From contig NC_019879.2 of the NCBI RefSeq assembly GCF_002234675.1, forward strand, positions 26,038,773-26,102,772: a stretch of 64,000 nucleotides of DNA. The letters run 5' to 3'. The notes under the pieces are model-generated. The model did not search any database. It was not told where the DNA came from and saw only the letters and a list, made by a program, of their open reading frames with translations. The DNA comes from Oryzias latipes (Eukaryota; Chordata; Actinopteri; Beloniformes; Adrianichthyidae). This document shows positions 12,371 through 25,680 of this stretch, in pieces. The translations under genes and the position numbers were made by a program. Numbering within the stretch: position 1 is the first letter of the stretch; every line of letters begins with the position of its first letter.

Positions 12371-12775
12371 AAGTCCCGTTTCGATCATGTTTTAATCTAT
12401 TTTCCAAAGCGTTCCCAGTGGTTTTTCATGATCCCTTTGCCGTTTTTAGCCTGATATCAGAAAACCTGTGTTATTTTCTGGAACCGTTTCTGCAGAGCGG
12501 CAGTAGTTCTTGAGAAATTTGCCTCAGAGTTGTGACTGTTCATGTGGAGCAACCCCACCCCCTCTTCCCCATAAGAGCTTGGAGCAGGGAGCTTGTGACC
12601 CGTCCAGCGTCTTTTCTACGGGACAACTATGATCTTTTTCTCATCTGCTCCTGATTCACAACAGTGTATTTTAAAGCTTAATGTTTTTAATAGATGTTCT
12701 CCAACATCAGAAAAAATGCAACAAGAACTTGTTAAAAATGCCTAAAACCATGATATTCATCGGAGTGAGTCTTTA
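12371..12775 (+). repeat. R1 dispersed repeat, copy 3 (forward)
   Basis: It begins AAAGTCCCGTTTCGATCATG, then has AAAGCGTTCCCAGTGGT and GGAGCAACCCCACCCCCTCT. These blocks recur in the same order at 19645-20440. It is shorter than that copy, with the middle deleted. Confidence 0.75.
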
Positions 12776-13083
12776 TAAAAAAAAGTACAAGCTGCTAAAT
12801 CACCATCAGTGGAAACTATCTACTGTTTTCTGGTTTCCAGAGAAAGGCAAAAGAAGAACTCACTAAGCCAAAACAGCAGTTTTGTAAGCCTGCATGACTT
12901 TAAAAGCATGTGTTGTTCTTTGTGGACTCTCTCAAGGCATTGAGGGAAACGTAGTTTTCAACGTTGCTTCATGTTATTTGTTCTATGAGGTGAGAACTTT
13001 GGAAATTACGAGGACACTTTAGATCTTCGTGAGAGTTGGATTTCAGGTTTCCCAGGGAAAACATTTCCCTCATGAGGACAGAT
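12776..13083. other. Spacer adjoining the chemokine receptor stop
   Basis: About 300 bp, probably part of the 3' UTR of the minus-strand receptor. No other feature seen. Confidence 0.4.
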
Positions 13084-14601
13084 CTACATGGTCACTGAGG
13101 TGTTTTTGGATCTGATGCTGCCCCAGCTGTGGGCAGAGCCCTTTCTGTAGGCCATCTGGATCCTCTTGCTGATCACACCGTGTTTATAGAGGGAAAGCAG
13201 CAGCTGGTTTCTGAACTTCTGGCCGATGAAGGCGTACAGCACCGGATTGATCGCGCAGTGCATGTAGGCCAAAACCTGCGTGACGTTCAGCGTCACCTCC
13301 ACTCTGTAGCGGGTGTCACACGAGGTCACCTTCAGGGATTCGGCTCGGATGAGCGTGTCGGTCAGGACGGCGACGTTGTAAGGCAGCCAGCAGAGAACGA
13401 ATCCTAGCACCACCGCCATGATCACCCGCATGGCCTTGTGCTTTTGCTGGTTGCGTATCTGGAGGAGCGTCACGCCCGTCCTGCCGTAGCAGAAGGTCAT
13501 GACGACCAGGGGCAGGAAAAAGCCCAACGTGTGACGCAGAATGCGTAAACTGAATTGCCAGAGGTCACTGCTATCTCCAGTGACGTTTTCATAGCAGATG
13601 GACTGGTTGAGTTCTTCGGCGAACATGCTCTCCCTCTTGATAACAACGGGAAGAGACAACAATCCGGCCATCAGCCACACCACACTGCAGACCACTTTCA
13701 CCAGGTGGTGATTCGAAGACAGCACGCGTGTGGCCCTCACAACGGCAAAGAAACGGTCCACGCTGATGCACGCCAGCAGGAAGACTCCGCTGTAAACCGA
13801 TGCTTCCTGGAAGCCGGACAGGACTTTGCACAGAAAGTTGCCGTAACTCCAGCCGAAGTGAACGTAGGTGCCCCAGAACGGCAGCGTGATGCAGAAGAGC
13901 AAGTCAGCTATCGCCAAATGCATCAAGTAGATGTCTGTGCTGCCTCTGCCCTTCTTCATAGTGCAGACCACAAACACCACCAAGCTGTTGCCAATCAAAC
14001 TGAACAGAGACACCAAGATGTAGACGACCATCAGGGCGACGGAATTAAATCCAGGCACAGTTACATTGCATGGCAAGGAGTCATCTGTGACCGTCTCATC
14101 ACTATACGTAAAATTGTAAGAATCGTTGAACAACGTCAAATCAAAATTGCTCTCAGCTTCTTCCAAGGTCAACTGGGTCTAAAGAAAAACAGAGGTGTTG
14201 AGGTTAGACATGTTTTTAATGCTACAATGTTTTAAGCTTCTTCTTCTACATTTAGACTTGGAACTACTGAAACATTTTCACTTTCTGCCACATTTCACAC
14301 AAGAAAAGTTACATCACAAGTTTTCAGTCACTGATCGTAGCCAAAAAACATGTACAATCACTATTAAGACACATATTAGGCTAATTTGATGTATTTTGCA
14401 AGATAACTGCAGTTTCACAACATTTTACTGCTCTTCTGGGTTCTATTAACTTTTTTCAGAGCAAACATTTTTTTAAAAGTTCGAAAAAAACTCGACTTCT
14501 AAACCCTTTAACTTTCTTCGCACAGAACCAAAATATGTTCTCATGAAAACATAAATATATATACATAAAAAACAATAGTTGCATACCGCTTTGTCCCCCA
14601 T
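13084..14601 (-). CDS. cxcr1/2: C-X-C chemokine receptor 1/2-like GPCR
   Basis: Two coding exons: 14587-14601 (MGDKA) and 13084-14178 (complement), giving 369 aa. The big exon has no ATG at its 5' end. It is preceded by the acceptor TTTTTCTTTAG, and an upstream ATG exon ends in the donor GCG|GTATGC in the right phase. The product is a seven-transmembrane class A receptor with an acidic, N-glycosylation-rich N terminus (NDS, NFT), ADLLFCITLPFW in TM2, LLACISVDRF after TM3, WLPYN in TM6 and NPVLYAFIGQKFR in TM7. YAFIGQKFR and ACISVDR closely match human CXCR2. Family role: sensing CXCL8-type chemokines and guiding neutrophils. The usual DRY motif is DRF. CXCR1 and CXCR2 cannot be separated here. 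An in-frame ATG 60 bases further upstream (14659-14661) would add a hydrophobic leader. Confidence 0.92.
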
Positions 14602-14661
14602 GTCTTGGCTGCTCAGCATCAACAGATAAAGCAGACTTAGAATGTAAAGATAAAGCCTCAT

Positions 14662-15742
14662 CCTCTCAGCATTGACTTGAAGAACTTAAAGAACAGCCCT
14701 ATCATCAGCCGTGCTCACAGTCGCTGTGATGTTGTCAGCACACTGTGAGACAAGTAAGCAGGAAAACCACAAAATAATCTCATAATGGATCTACAAAGAC
14801 CGAATACTCCAAATAGGTGCTTTTCTTTTAATGTTACAAGAGCTGCACTTGCAGAGCAATACTGCTGAGGCTACTGAAATTAGACAATAGGACCAATTCC
14901 TAGACCTTAAAGGGCTCAAAGTGCATCAGACATGACAAGCGTCAGATGAGAAACAACATTTCAGACATTAACCACATTCACAATAAATGTCTTGCATCCA
15001 ACTCACTTCGCTTTAATTGTCCAGCAGCAATCCTGGACTCAAGGACCAGATTGTTTTTGTAATTCTTCTTTTTTTTTATTGCACCTTTGAGCAAAAACGT
15101 CACCCTGCTACATACTTAAAAACTCACAAAAATGTACACGCACCCAGTACCTGGTGAAAATTAATTGTGGGGTTAGGGAACCTTCCTCCTGGGCCCACCC
15201 CAAAAAAATAAAGATGACATCACAGCAGGAGAAACTGTCAAAAAAATGACCAGGGCCAAACTCTCTTATGGGTCCCAAAATAAAATAAAAAAGTTACAAA
15301 TCAAACTGAAACAACCTGGGGATATCAAAAAGTACCAAAGGAAATTTTAAAACTATTATGGGATGACTACAGGACCTAATGCTTGAAAAACATTTATATT
15401 TTTGCAGTAATAACGAAATTTCACACACAATCCAGGAATATTGTGAAACATTTAATACATAAATCATCAGTTGAAACGTAATGAAATTTTAGATTTTATG
15501 TCAATTTTAACTACTACTATTAATGTAGAGTTGATATAAAACACTGCATTTAAATCAAATAACTGCCAGAACTCTTTTTTTTTTAAACATTCAAATTTTA
15601 ACCAAATCCTTTCTTTCATTCTGATCTGAAACTTTTATGAATGTTGGACCTCTTCTACTGACACTAAACATTTGTACACAAGGGGTTTTAATCCTAAAGT
15701 GTTTCCTTTAGCGCGTTTTGATCAGACCTTTCCTTCATTACT
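14662..15742. other. Spacer upstream of the chemokine receptor
   Basis: Presumptive promoter and 5' flank of the receptor. AT-rich; no other gene or repeat could be assigned with confidence. Confidence 0.4.
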
Positions 15743-16114
15743 AGGGGTGTGTACCAAAAAGAGTCTGGCGATACGATACGTACCTATCGCGATATTTTAG
15801 TGGAACACAAAGCACCGCAATCCGGGATTTTATATAAGACTGGCAGCAACATGGCACAGAGTTTCAGTTCGGTACTAGTGCTTGTCTCATCACAACAAAA
15901 CAACCTGCATCTCTGAGATCTCGACTTAGTTTTGTGTTGTAGTTTTGAGCTTTTTAAAGAGACTCAAAGTTCTCAGCTGCCATCTAGCAGTCGAGGGTTT
16001 AAGTGGAAAAACAAGACTCAGATGTTAAAGGACGCATATACATCGATACAAATATCACCAAATTACATATCGCGATATATCATCAAATTGATTTTTTCCT
16101 TCACCCCTATTTAT
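15743..16114. mobile_element. Putative hAT-like MITE
   Basis: The left end AGGGGTGTGTACCAAAAAG and right end CCTTCACCCCT are short inverted termini. Just inside lie mirror blocks, CGATACGTACCTATCGCGAT near the left and TACATATCGCGATATATCAT near the right. This arrangement is typical of fish hAT-derived MITEs. The 8-bp flanks are not clearly identical, so the ends are approximate. Confidence 0.55.
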
Positions 16115-19100
16115 TACAGTGGGTTTACTCCAAAATCTGCATACTAGAACACGAAAACGCAGAATTTTGACAGAAAAAAACAAGTATAATGTTCAGCCTC
16201 TGCCCTCTGTCTTAGGTTTAAATTAAGTTCCATGGCCTCGTGGTTGATTGCATGTGATGTTACCATTTAAAAGTCTATGCTGCAAAGCTTTCTGCACAAT
16301 AAAGTTCCTTTGTCTTTCATTACTAAGAATGCTACTAGAGTCTCAGCACATGCTTTCCACAATACGTGGACAGACGTTTGCAAAATCTGCACTTTTTACA
16401 ACTCGGGCACCAAGTTTGAGGCAATACAAATTAAAAAAAAAAAAAAAAGGCGAGTGTATAGAAAACAGTCACAGAAATTGGTTTATAAATGTTGAAAGAC
16501 GTGTAACCAAAATCTCCTGAGAAACGCAAGAAAAATGATCTTTAGTGAAGCCGCAAAAAACACCCTCCTTCCTGTCTGCAGAAGAGCAGCGCAACATTCA
16601 GCCACAAGAATGACACAGGCTTTCTTTAGAAAACATGATGGTCTCACCTTCAGGTTCAGCAAAATGCTGCTCTGCCAGCTCCAGCTTTTCAATTCGTCAA
16701 CCGCTCGAGCACATTTTGAAAAAAATGAAAAAAAGGAATCTCAAAAGTTTGTCTCCCTTTACCCCACAGTTGGCATGGCAAAAAATGTTTACTTTTATGA
16801 AGAGCAGATATTTAATCTTTCCTTTTTTTTAATTACTTACCCCGTCGTGTTTTTTAGAGTTTTCTTTCAGGTGCTTTGGGTCTTTGACAGCAGAAACAGA
16901 ACAGAAAAATGCAATGTTTTTGGAATGAATGAATACTTGTTTTGATGGCGTGATTCACTGGCGACATATTAAAGTTGTTGATTCTGAGCTGCCAGTTTCC
17001 ATAAGTGCCCAAAATCCTAGAAGAGTTGAAATCTCACAGCAGCCAGGTAATAACTGAAAAGGTTCCTTGGATTTATACTTGAATTTTGTTTTTATGATTT
17101 GCGATAGGTAGACAATAATGGTGTTTTTTTTATCATAAAGCTACAAAACCAAAAACTGTAATCCTCAGATTTTGTGGGTAATGATCCTTCTCCTTTTCCT
17201 AGGTTTCACAGATATTGTTTTAAAAAGTGTCCAGAAGGGGGCAGCAGAGGTCTATTCGTGCTGCCTTCACAGAAATCAAAAAATGTTTATTGAAATTTAA
17301 AGTATTAAAAAATAATTTTTAAAAAAAGTGGACATCTTTTGTTTGGGGTTTTTTGTGATATGTGATCGTTGTTTGTGGTTGGCTGAATTACGCTTTAGGC
17401 TGAAGTAAACCGTCTGTGACACGTTCCAGCTCATTTCTAAAATGTTGACTCTAAATAAATAAAAGTTACAATGAGGGCCACCGCTTCCAGGACAAGTGGA
17501 AATGGGCATAAAGTTTCAATAAAATGTGAATCAGCTGTGTCTGCCTAATATGCCAAAAGACTGTGGCTGTTTGGGATAAATATGCAGTAATATTGGTAAA
17601 AACGTGAGATGTTTCCTCATCCGCTTTATTAAAGCGCTTGTTTGGAATTGAGCCTTAGAGCTGGTTTTTGTTTTCCCTTTTGAAATACATCACATAGGGT
17701 GCCTGCATACTAGAAAATGCCACAAATGTTTACATGTTAATTTAGTTTGGTCTGCGTTCACTTTTGTCTACTTTGGCCATGCGATGCAGTCACATCAGAC
17801 GCTATTGAAGAAGATTTCAATGTGAAAAACATTTAATCAGAAAGATAAAAAGATTTTTAAAAAGCACCTTCAGCTCCTAACAGCACCAATGGAAAGCAGC
17901 TTTTTTCCCTCCTATTTGACATGAATTGTAAGTAAAGGCATAAACAATACAAGTAATTAGAAAATTAGAAAATGTGACCAAATAAACAAACCAAATGGGA
18001 ACTGGTTAAATAAAAAAAAGTAGTCCTCATGTTCTGAAACAAACTGGGTTTTCGTAGGAACTTCTTTTTCGCAGAACTGAACCATTGGGGTGGTCCGGAC
18101 ACATGAAGGCCTAAAAAACAAGGGATCCTTTTTTTTTCTGTGCACAAGTTGTCCATTAGTTTTTGACAAACACATTGATTCTTGTTGATCATCTGTATTA
18201 TGTGGTCGGATATTTCTGAGAGAAATAACTTCAATTATTTGGGACGAGATCTCTTCAAAGAAAGCCACGTTTTTCACGAGAAGCTGCAGAACTTTGCTCG
18301 CCGCCATCAAAGAGTCGAGTTGTTGCTTCTGAATGGTTTCTGGAAGGTCTGCACGAGAAACTTGGAAACTGCTCGGCCTTGCTGCTCATATTAATGACAA
18401 CAGTGTGTTTTTGACCATATTTTTTATGTTACTGTAAACCTTCAAGTTTTTCTCATTAATCCCCACAGTGTTTGTGTCTCGTTTAAGTCCAAATCCGCAA
18501 AAACTTTCCATTTGAAAAAGAAAGACAACCCCCACAAAAATACAAGAGGAAATCATTATTGTATAATAAAGTAAATGGAGTCCAGATCCAGTGAAGAAAC
18601 GACAGGAATCAAAGGGAGAAATTAAAAACACGTGAAAAAGAAAGTTTTCTTTCATCTACAGCTAAGTTTTGAATTACCTGGTTGACATATTGGCATGTGA
18701 CACCCTCATGGATGCCTCTCAGTGCACAAATGTACCAGTCTGTCCTAAAATTTAAAGTCATGTTTACTTTGGGAGGTTCAGCTCTCCACAGTAAACAGAC
18801 CATTTACTGTATAAACTGAACTGACTCTGTGTGTTTTGGATTTTTGAAGTATTTATTGACATTTCTAAGCAGACTGCCATTCATCCGCACAGGGAAGGCA
18901 AAAATAATTTTATGTGAGACGCAGAAAAGGTGACACCTGTTCTTCTTTGAAGTATCCTTACATTTTTAAGATTAATTATGGATTTTTAAATAAAGGTCGA
19001 TCATCTTCCCTTCCGTCTTTGCGTTAGATGGTCAGATTAGCTGGTTTTAGGTGGGGATTCTAGCCGTCATTTATTGAGGGTTTCTATCAGGTCAGTCTGT

Positions 19101-19644
19101 CGCGTTTTACCAAAGAGGGAAGGGGAAAACCTGATCAGTTTACCTTTTTCCTCTTCCTGGTGATGTCAGGAGTTACTTCTCAGGCTTACAAATGAAAGTG
19201 TCTGAACTTGGTCGTCAGCGGCATAGGCTGGTTGAAAAAGTGTGTTGGAGGCAGGAAGTTTAGTGACAGTTTGTGTGTAGACAGATGGCACACAGGAAAA
19301 CAACTGTGTTTGTGGGAAAAAAAAGGCTGACCACAGTGTCAGAGAATGTAGAAAGAAGGCGCAGGTTTACTTTACGCAGGACTTAAGCAGAACAAACACG
19401 TGTAAAATGCCCCAAACTGTGTGCGGAAACTCTCAGGGAGCTCGTAAAAACCCCTGAAGAATGTGCCCAGATGTCATGGTGTTGCAGTGATGGAGGGAAC
19501 TTGTAGTGCGAGGCGATTACAGAGACTTTGACCGAGGATCAGACAGAATCATGCAGTTATTCTGATCTATGATGCGTTCTTTTGAAGCGAGAAGTCAGAG
19601 GGGTCATCAGCACTGTGCTAAAGCATTTTTATACTTGATTAAAG
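16115..19644. other. Gene-poor AT-rich spacer
   Basis: Several short ORFs exist but none shows recognisable homology. One minus-strand frame at 16.6-16.7 kb ends in a donor-like CTGAAG|GTGAGA, and another begins MAASKVLQLLVKNV near 18307. Neither can be extended into a gene model. Confidence 0.5.
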
Positions 19645-20440
19645 TCCCACTCCAATCATATTTTGAGTTATTTTAAAAGCGTTCCCAGTGGTCTTTTAAT
19701 TTTGATTATGCCACTTTCAGCAAAAATGAGAAAAATCAGTGTTGTTTTCCAGGGTATAGTTTCTGCAAGAGCATTAGAAAATCAAATCACCTCCGAGTTA
19801 TGGGCGGGTTTTTATGTGTTTTATTTTGTTTTTTATTATTACCGGTAGTATTATTTATTTATTTTTATTGTATTTGCTATTTTGACTACTATTTTTTTTA
19901 TCTTACTATGATCTATTTTACTATGGGAAGCACTTTGAAATTCTTTGTAGCAAAGTTCTTTGTAGGAAAAGTGCTATTCAAATAAAGTTGTATTTGAATT
20001 ACAGAGCAACCCCGTCCCCCCTTCCCCTCCCCATTGTTGAAAGCTCTCTGTTTACACGCTCTCCCGGTAGCTCACAGCCCCTCACACCCCCAACCTGAGC
20101 AACATCTAAACTATCCAGCCGTACAGTTTTGAGCCAAATACCAGCTCAGACGAGGAAAACAAAGCCGTCCATGAATCTATTTGTCTACTAGTGGATGCAT
20201 CAGAATGGAGCAGAGCAAGGAGTTTGTGGCCCACCCACTGTATTTTCTAAGCCACAACTGCGATCTCTTCCGACCTCAATTTTGTCGTCTACTCCATATT
20301 CACAACAATTTGAATAAAAAACTACTTGGAAATGTAATTTTAAGCTTAATTTTCTTTACATATGTTCTACATCGTCAAAAATTGCCAAAGGAACATTATA
20401 CAAACTCCAAACACACAATTTTCCTTGTAGTTAGGTCTTT
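19645..20440 (+). repeat. R1 dispersed repeat, copy 4 (forward, longest), with nested SINE tail
   Basis: It begins AAAGTCCCACTCCAATCATA and runs to about CACAATTTTCCTTG. Blocks shared with other copies include GCGTTCCCAGTGGTCTTTTA, the CCCCTCCCCATTGTTGAAAG region and GTGGATGCATCAGAATGGAG. Between about 19806 and 20003 an AT-rich segment ending AGTGCTATTCAAATAAAGTT interrupts it where copy 3 is continuous, so a SINE-like insertion is inferred. Confidence 0.75.
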
Positions 20441-21329
20441 AACTATTGCATAGAATAAGTTACAGATATGGTGAGACTGAGCACTAATTACCGCCATGAT
20501 CTTTGTGTTTATTTGACCTGCAGCTGGATCTTCACCATCCTTGGAAAACAGTTGTGCCCGAGTTGACTTGGTGACTTTGGTCAGAGCCACACTTTGACCT
20601 CTGTCAGTTCCTTTTCAAATAGTGTAATTTTACTGCAGGGTCTGATATTGAAGAGTTTTTCCCCCTCTATCAATAGATTTTATGCTCAAGACAATCTCCA
20701 TGTGGATTTCTTTGTCTGAAAAGCTTCTCATGTAATGACGGTTAGATGTTTCACCGGATTCTTTTGTTTAAAGACTCTAAAAGTGGATCTAGAGGATAAC
20801 TTGCTTCCCATTCATTTAGCTTCCTCAGTTCTGGGAATTGTAACTGAAGATTCAGGTTATGTCCTACCTGCTTAGTGGGTGTGGGGGAAAATGAAATAAT
20901 TAAATGTCAATCTAAACCACTCCTCCACAAATGGATGGCACAGCACAGAAGCATCACAACATCACAGCAGGCTTGAGGGACGGTGGGGGGCTCCTTTGAG
21001 GACAATAGTCACGGTCACAGGACAGATGGTTTGACAGAAGGGTTAAGAAGTCTTTATTTCAAAATGGACAAACCTTCTTTCATCAGAGGTGGGGGTCTGA
21101 AACGCTTCCTGTCTCCTGTTTTAACATCTTCGCTCAGGAGACCGAGGTCCCATTCCCACCCACTTTACACCAGCAATAAACAATTAACAAGTGCCCCCAC
21201 CTCTGAGCCACACTAGGACCCCCACCGAGTAAAATGACATTAAACGGCCGTCATAAAAACACTGGATTGTTGACGTTTGTGACATTTAGTCCCTCCCCCC
21301 CAAACACACACGTATGTCTGAGACACATT
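20441..21329. other. Spacer
   Basis: No recognisable gene. Short ORFs are present without supporting homology or splice structure. Confidence 0.5.
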
Positions 21330-22421
21330 GGCTACGTTCACACTGCAGGCTGAAACGACCCAATTCCGAATTTTTTGCCCCTAAGCGGCCCAATTCCGAT
21401 CTTTTCATGACAGTCTGAATGACACAGATCCGATCTTTTCAAATGCGACCCAGGCCCCGTGGGTTTGCCGGCCTGATTCCGAATTGTAGCCGATCTTTTC
21501 AATTGCGACCGCCGTCTGACCGGCCAGGCGACTTGATTCCGAACTGTACGTCATCGACACGCAACAAACGTCATCATTTTGCGTTGAAGTAGGCGGGAAC
21601 GAGAACGTAAACATCAACCATGGTGGACGATGCTGCTGAGATCAGTCAGTAGAAGGGAAGAGAGGTCACCGATTGGATTAATATTTGGGCTGATCGCTCT
21701 TTTCAGGCCAAACTCCAGGGCTCTGATCGCAACTGGGCGGTTTTTGAAAAAAATTCCAGATAAATGGCAGAGCGTGGTGTTGAACCTTTACCGCGATAAC
21801 TTTTTTTTCTTTCTCCCCTTTGACCGTGCTCAGAAGCGCGGGGGACCCAGGCAATCCCCCTCCTCCTCCTCCCTGTTCTGATCCTTAGATTCTCCAGAAC
21901 GGGTTAATAAAGAGTCCATAGCATTTATTCTGGGGGAAACCTTCTTTTATTACCGTCATCCGTAACACACAACATGAATGCGCGCCCACACTGCCCCCCC
22001 CTATTCTCTATCGCGGCACGCGCTTGCACACACGCGGGCGCGCGGCCCCAGCACATACACATTCCTCTTCCACTACAGTGGGTACAGACGATCCCGACTC
22101 CAATGCCTTCTTAAAATGAGAAGATTGTAATTGTGCTGCTCCTTTGTGAAAATAAATTTAATATTACAAAAAGAGCTCCGCTTTTGACAACACTGTTGTT
22201 GACATCCATTGTTAACGTTGGCTCCGCAAACGAGTGACGTCGTTCACCGTTGAGTATTCTTCTGGCTTCTGCGCATGCGGGTCTCGTTTGGGTCGTGTCA
22301 CGGTCACACTGGAGATCACAAAAGTTCGGATTTACTTGGAAATGTGAACGGTCTAGCAAACAATTCGGATTTTTTCAAAAAATCCGAATTGAGCATTAAG
22401 CCCTGCAGTGTGAACGTAGCC
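21330..22421. mobile_element. Non-autonomous DNA transposon with 20-bp inverted repeats
   Basis: GGCTACGTTCACACTGCAGG at the left is mirrored by CCTGCAGTGTGAACGTAGCC at the right with one mismatch relative to a perfect inverted repeat. Just inside lie subterminal repeats built on CCAATTCCGA and ATCCGAATTG. The 1.09-kb interior is GC-rich for this window and encodes no transposase. This end sequence is common among fish DNA elements, but I do not assign a superfamily. Confidence 0.85.
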
Positions 22422-25400
22422 ATAGATAACTTTTACTAACCCATCAGCTGTTAGAAGATATTTGGCTGGTCAGAGAAACGTTATAGACCTTTAAAGTCCA
22501 GCTGTTTATATCTTTGAATCTAAAATTCGGTTGTAACAGAAACATTTTGATTGACAGGCGACAATCCTTAGCTTTAGGATAATCTTGTACCGTCAAGTTT
22601 TGTTTGTTCATCCTGATTGTCTGGTTTTAAGAAAGACACGGTTGGATTTGACTGCCGGGAAAGAGAAAATCTGCCTTTGGATAGGCTTAAAAAACTGCAC
22701 CCTTGGTGCAAATAAACCGTCATTGGAACCATTAAAGGTAAGTTTTGTCGATCCATGTGTGGCATTGAGTCATAGGCTTTCTTGTAATCAATCCAGGCTG
22801 TGCACAGGTTGGTGTGTCGTGACCTGCAGTCTTAAGCAACTGTTCTGTCAACCAGGAGTTGGTGTTTGGCACTGGAGTCTCTACCAATGCCCTTCTGTGC
22901 GTTGCTCATGTATTGATCCGTGTACCTACAGATTTTAAAATGGCTTATAAACAAGCAAACAAACAAAAAAATGAAAGAAGACCAAAAATAAAAAATATCT
23001 ACACACAGATATATCAAACTTAGGATAATAAAATTGATTGGAGATACATGCACATATACGAATATATCCACATACATGTAAGTAATCCAATTGTTACTTT
23101 CAATCATAAATAGTCACATTAATTCTTATACATACAGAGCATGATACAATGAGACGATTTAATAAGTTTGTCAAAAGGACTTTAATTTATTGCTCAAACG
23201 GCAGTGAGAGGAAGTAAACCTATGTAAATCCACCACTATATATATATATCTATGTATATATATATAGATATAGATATATAGATATATAGACATATATATA
23301 GATATAGATCTAGATATATAGATATATATATATCACAGTGTTTTTCTGTTCATTGTTTAAATAGGAAAGTGAAGCATTTAAAATATGAAGTATAAGAACC
23401 AAATAAACTGCATCTTTAACAAAGTAAATGCAGCAAAGTAATGGGAATTCTACTTTATTGGCTATGAGGCTAAAGATGATCTAAAAAACAAACCCAATTG
23501 TTGATGTGTTTTGTGTTTTCTAAGTCATTTGCTATAATCCTATTTTACGTCGTGTGCATTGTCTTTTTTTCTTGTTTCCACAGGTTTGTTCTCACACCAG
23601 GTTGCAGTTTGTAATCACCTCAGCTGTTTCTGATTCATTTAATTAGTCCCTCAGTTTATTTAAGTCAGTGGTTTCAGTCACTCATTGTCAGATCCTCTGT
23701 TTTACTAGCTTTTGGGGCTCTAATGGAAAGGTTTGTTTTGATTGTGTGGGGTTTTATATATAATTTTTTGCATCTGTTAAAATTCAAACGATAATGTTCA
23801 CATCATGTTTCCCTTTGTTTGGTTTCTTGGTCATTTTTGAGTCCCTCTAACATTAGTATGAAAAGACAAGTCATTTCAAATTCACAGTTCATTCACAAAA
23901 TGTCTTCACATTTAAAGTTTTTTCTTTTTGTCTGTTGAACAAGGTTCTGAAGAAAATAAAATCTTTGGATTCTGCAGAAAGATTTGGGCATTCAATTCAA
24001 ACTTTGTTCGTCTGTAATGTTACTTTTTCTATATTTTTACATCAAATCCTAAAAGTCTCATTCTCTGGCCTGTTTTGTTACTCCAGCAGCTGAAATATTT
24101 CTCCCCAGATGACTGTGCCTTCCGCATGCCGCTTGCGTAACAAACAGGAACATCTGAGTCCAGAGGTGTGCCAGAGGGGATTTGTGACCTTTAAAGCCCA
24201 GAAAGTCAAGTTGGAAATTGTTTTTCTTTTCACCTTAAGCCACAGTTGGAGAATTTACTCAGTAAAACAACATCCTGTTGGACAGGATAGTTCTGAAGCC
24301 AGGACACTGAGTTCACAGACCCCATCAATCCTGGCTAACACATGAGAATCAGTGAATGCAGTTCATTTTTTTCAGTTTTGCTAATCTTCCTCTTGTTCTG
24401 TTCTCACATGCTGGTTTATTTTTTTGCCTTCCTAAATTCTTTAGCTCTTTTTTTTTTTTTTTTTTTTTTTTTAGTTCCTGCTCCTGTATTTTATGCTTTT
24501 ATGTTTTTCCGCTCCTTGAAAATGTGGAGACATTTTTTTTGGATGAAGATCAGAGGCCACTTTTTTTCTCTATCTCTTCTAACTGGGGCACAATTTTCTG
24601 CTTTGTCAATCCACTCTGAACCTTTAAAACAGCTCGCAGCATGCCGTCAACCCCTCTGTTACAGGAAATGTCCGGTATGTCTGCAAACGCAGTCGGAGCT
24701 GCATAAAATCCTCCGCTGAAGATTACACTGATCAGTTTACACTCCAGTCTGCTTTTATCATCCGCACACGTCAGCAGTGAGTAACTTGTGATTTCTTCGA
24801 GGTGCTCAATTACAGATTATGTGTTCAGCACGAGGTTGTGAACTAAATTTTTTGTCTTTGGGTTAAAGCTTCATTGTCTGGGTTTAAAACAATAAACCTT
24901 TGTGTGTCTGTGGAGGTCTTACGTGGGCACAAGTTTCCAAAACAAAACAACAAAAAAACACTTTCCTTAGACACAGTCTGCTCCTTGTTGGGCTGGGTTC
25001 CACCTCTGACACAGTAGATTGCTTTGTTGTTACTTTAGCGTGACGAATCCCAACCTTTACCCCAAATGCAACCCAATTCCGTAAAACGTAAAAATAGGAC
25101 GTGCCCGCAAACTCACAGCAGACACATGTTTATGGGCTCCTCACCCTAGGAACAAATAACAGCTGGTTTTGTTAAACCTCTGGCTTTCCTTGTGCAACTC
25201 CTAATCCTCTGAGTAAAATCTCTGAAGACAGCTAAGACAGATCACCAAATGGAAGGGAAGTTATCGTCAAAAGCTGTTCCTGAGAGATGTTTTCCTGTTG
25301 GTAAGCCAAAGAAATGTGGAGTCAGTTCATCCCTTTTGATGCAATAGCTTGGGCAAAACCAAAGGGAATAAGCATAAAGTAAATAAGAAAGGCTGGAAAA

Positions 25401-25680
25401 AAAATTCAATTAAAAGGATTTCAAAATGATGGGCAACAGTTTGACTCCAAATTGTCAGTTTACATAAAATGATAATGGAGGGAGGATTTATGTTCATAGA
25501 GAGCACTGGCGTATTGACTGGAATGTGGAAAGATCTCAACCACGTCTTTCCATTGCACGGTTTGCTTGTACAGGCATGTCTTGATACAACACAGTTATGA
25601 CAAATCATGCAGATGGAGGCGGGAACAAACAATTACAGCTGCAGAGAACACTTGGGATGGCTAAACCAAAGCTGCCACAG
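22422..25680. other. Spacer with simple repeats
   Basis: No gene recognised. It contains the AT-rich microsatellite listed below, a T-rich run near 24448-24472, and around 23590-23720 a stretch resembling a common fish interspersed repeat (CACCTCAGCTGTTTCTGATT). Confidence 0.5.
23238..23332. repeat. TA/GATA-type microsatellite
   Basis: About 95 bp of alternating TATA, TAGA and GATATA units. Simple sequence repeat. Confidence 0.9.

Noticed and set aside
13555-14235. 226-codon plus-strand ORF
   Set aside because: Antisense shadow of the chemokine receptor exon; no homology of its own.
16600-16700. Possible small minus-strand exon with donor CTGAAG|GTGAGA
   Set aside because: No convincing acceptor, start codon or partner exon.
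17957-18310. 117-codon minus ORF beginning MAASKVLQLLVKNV
   Set aside because: The first part looks protein-like, but the rest is low in coding character, with no recognisable homology and no supporting splice sites.
23238-23332. Regularly spaced short repeats resembling an array
   Set aside because: This is a TA/GATA microsatellite, not a CRISPR; there are no unique spacers and the DNA is eukaryotic.
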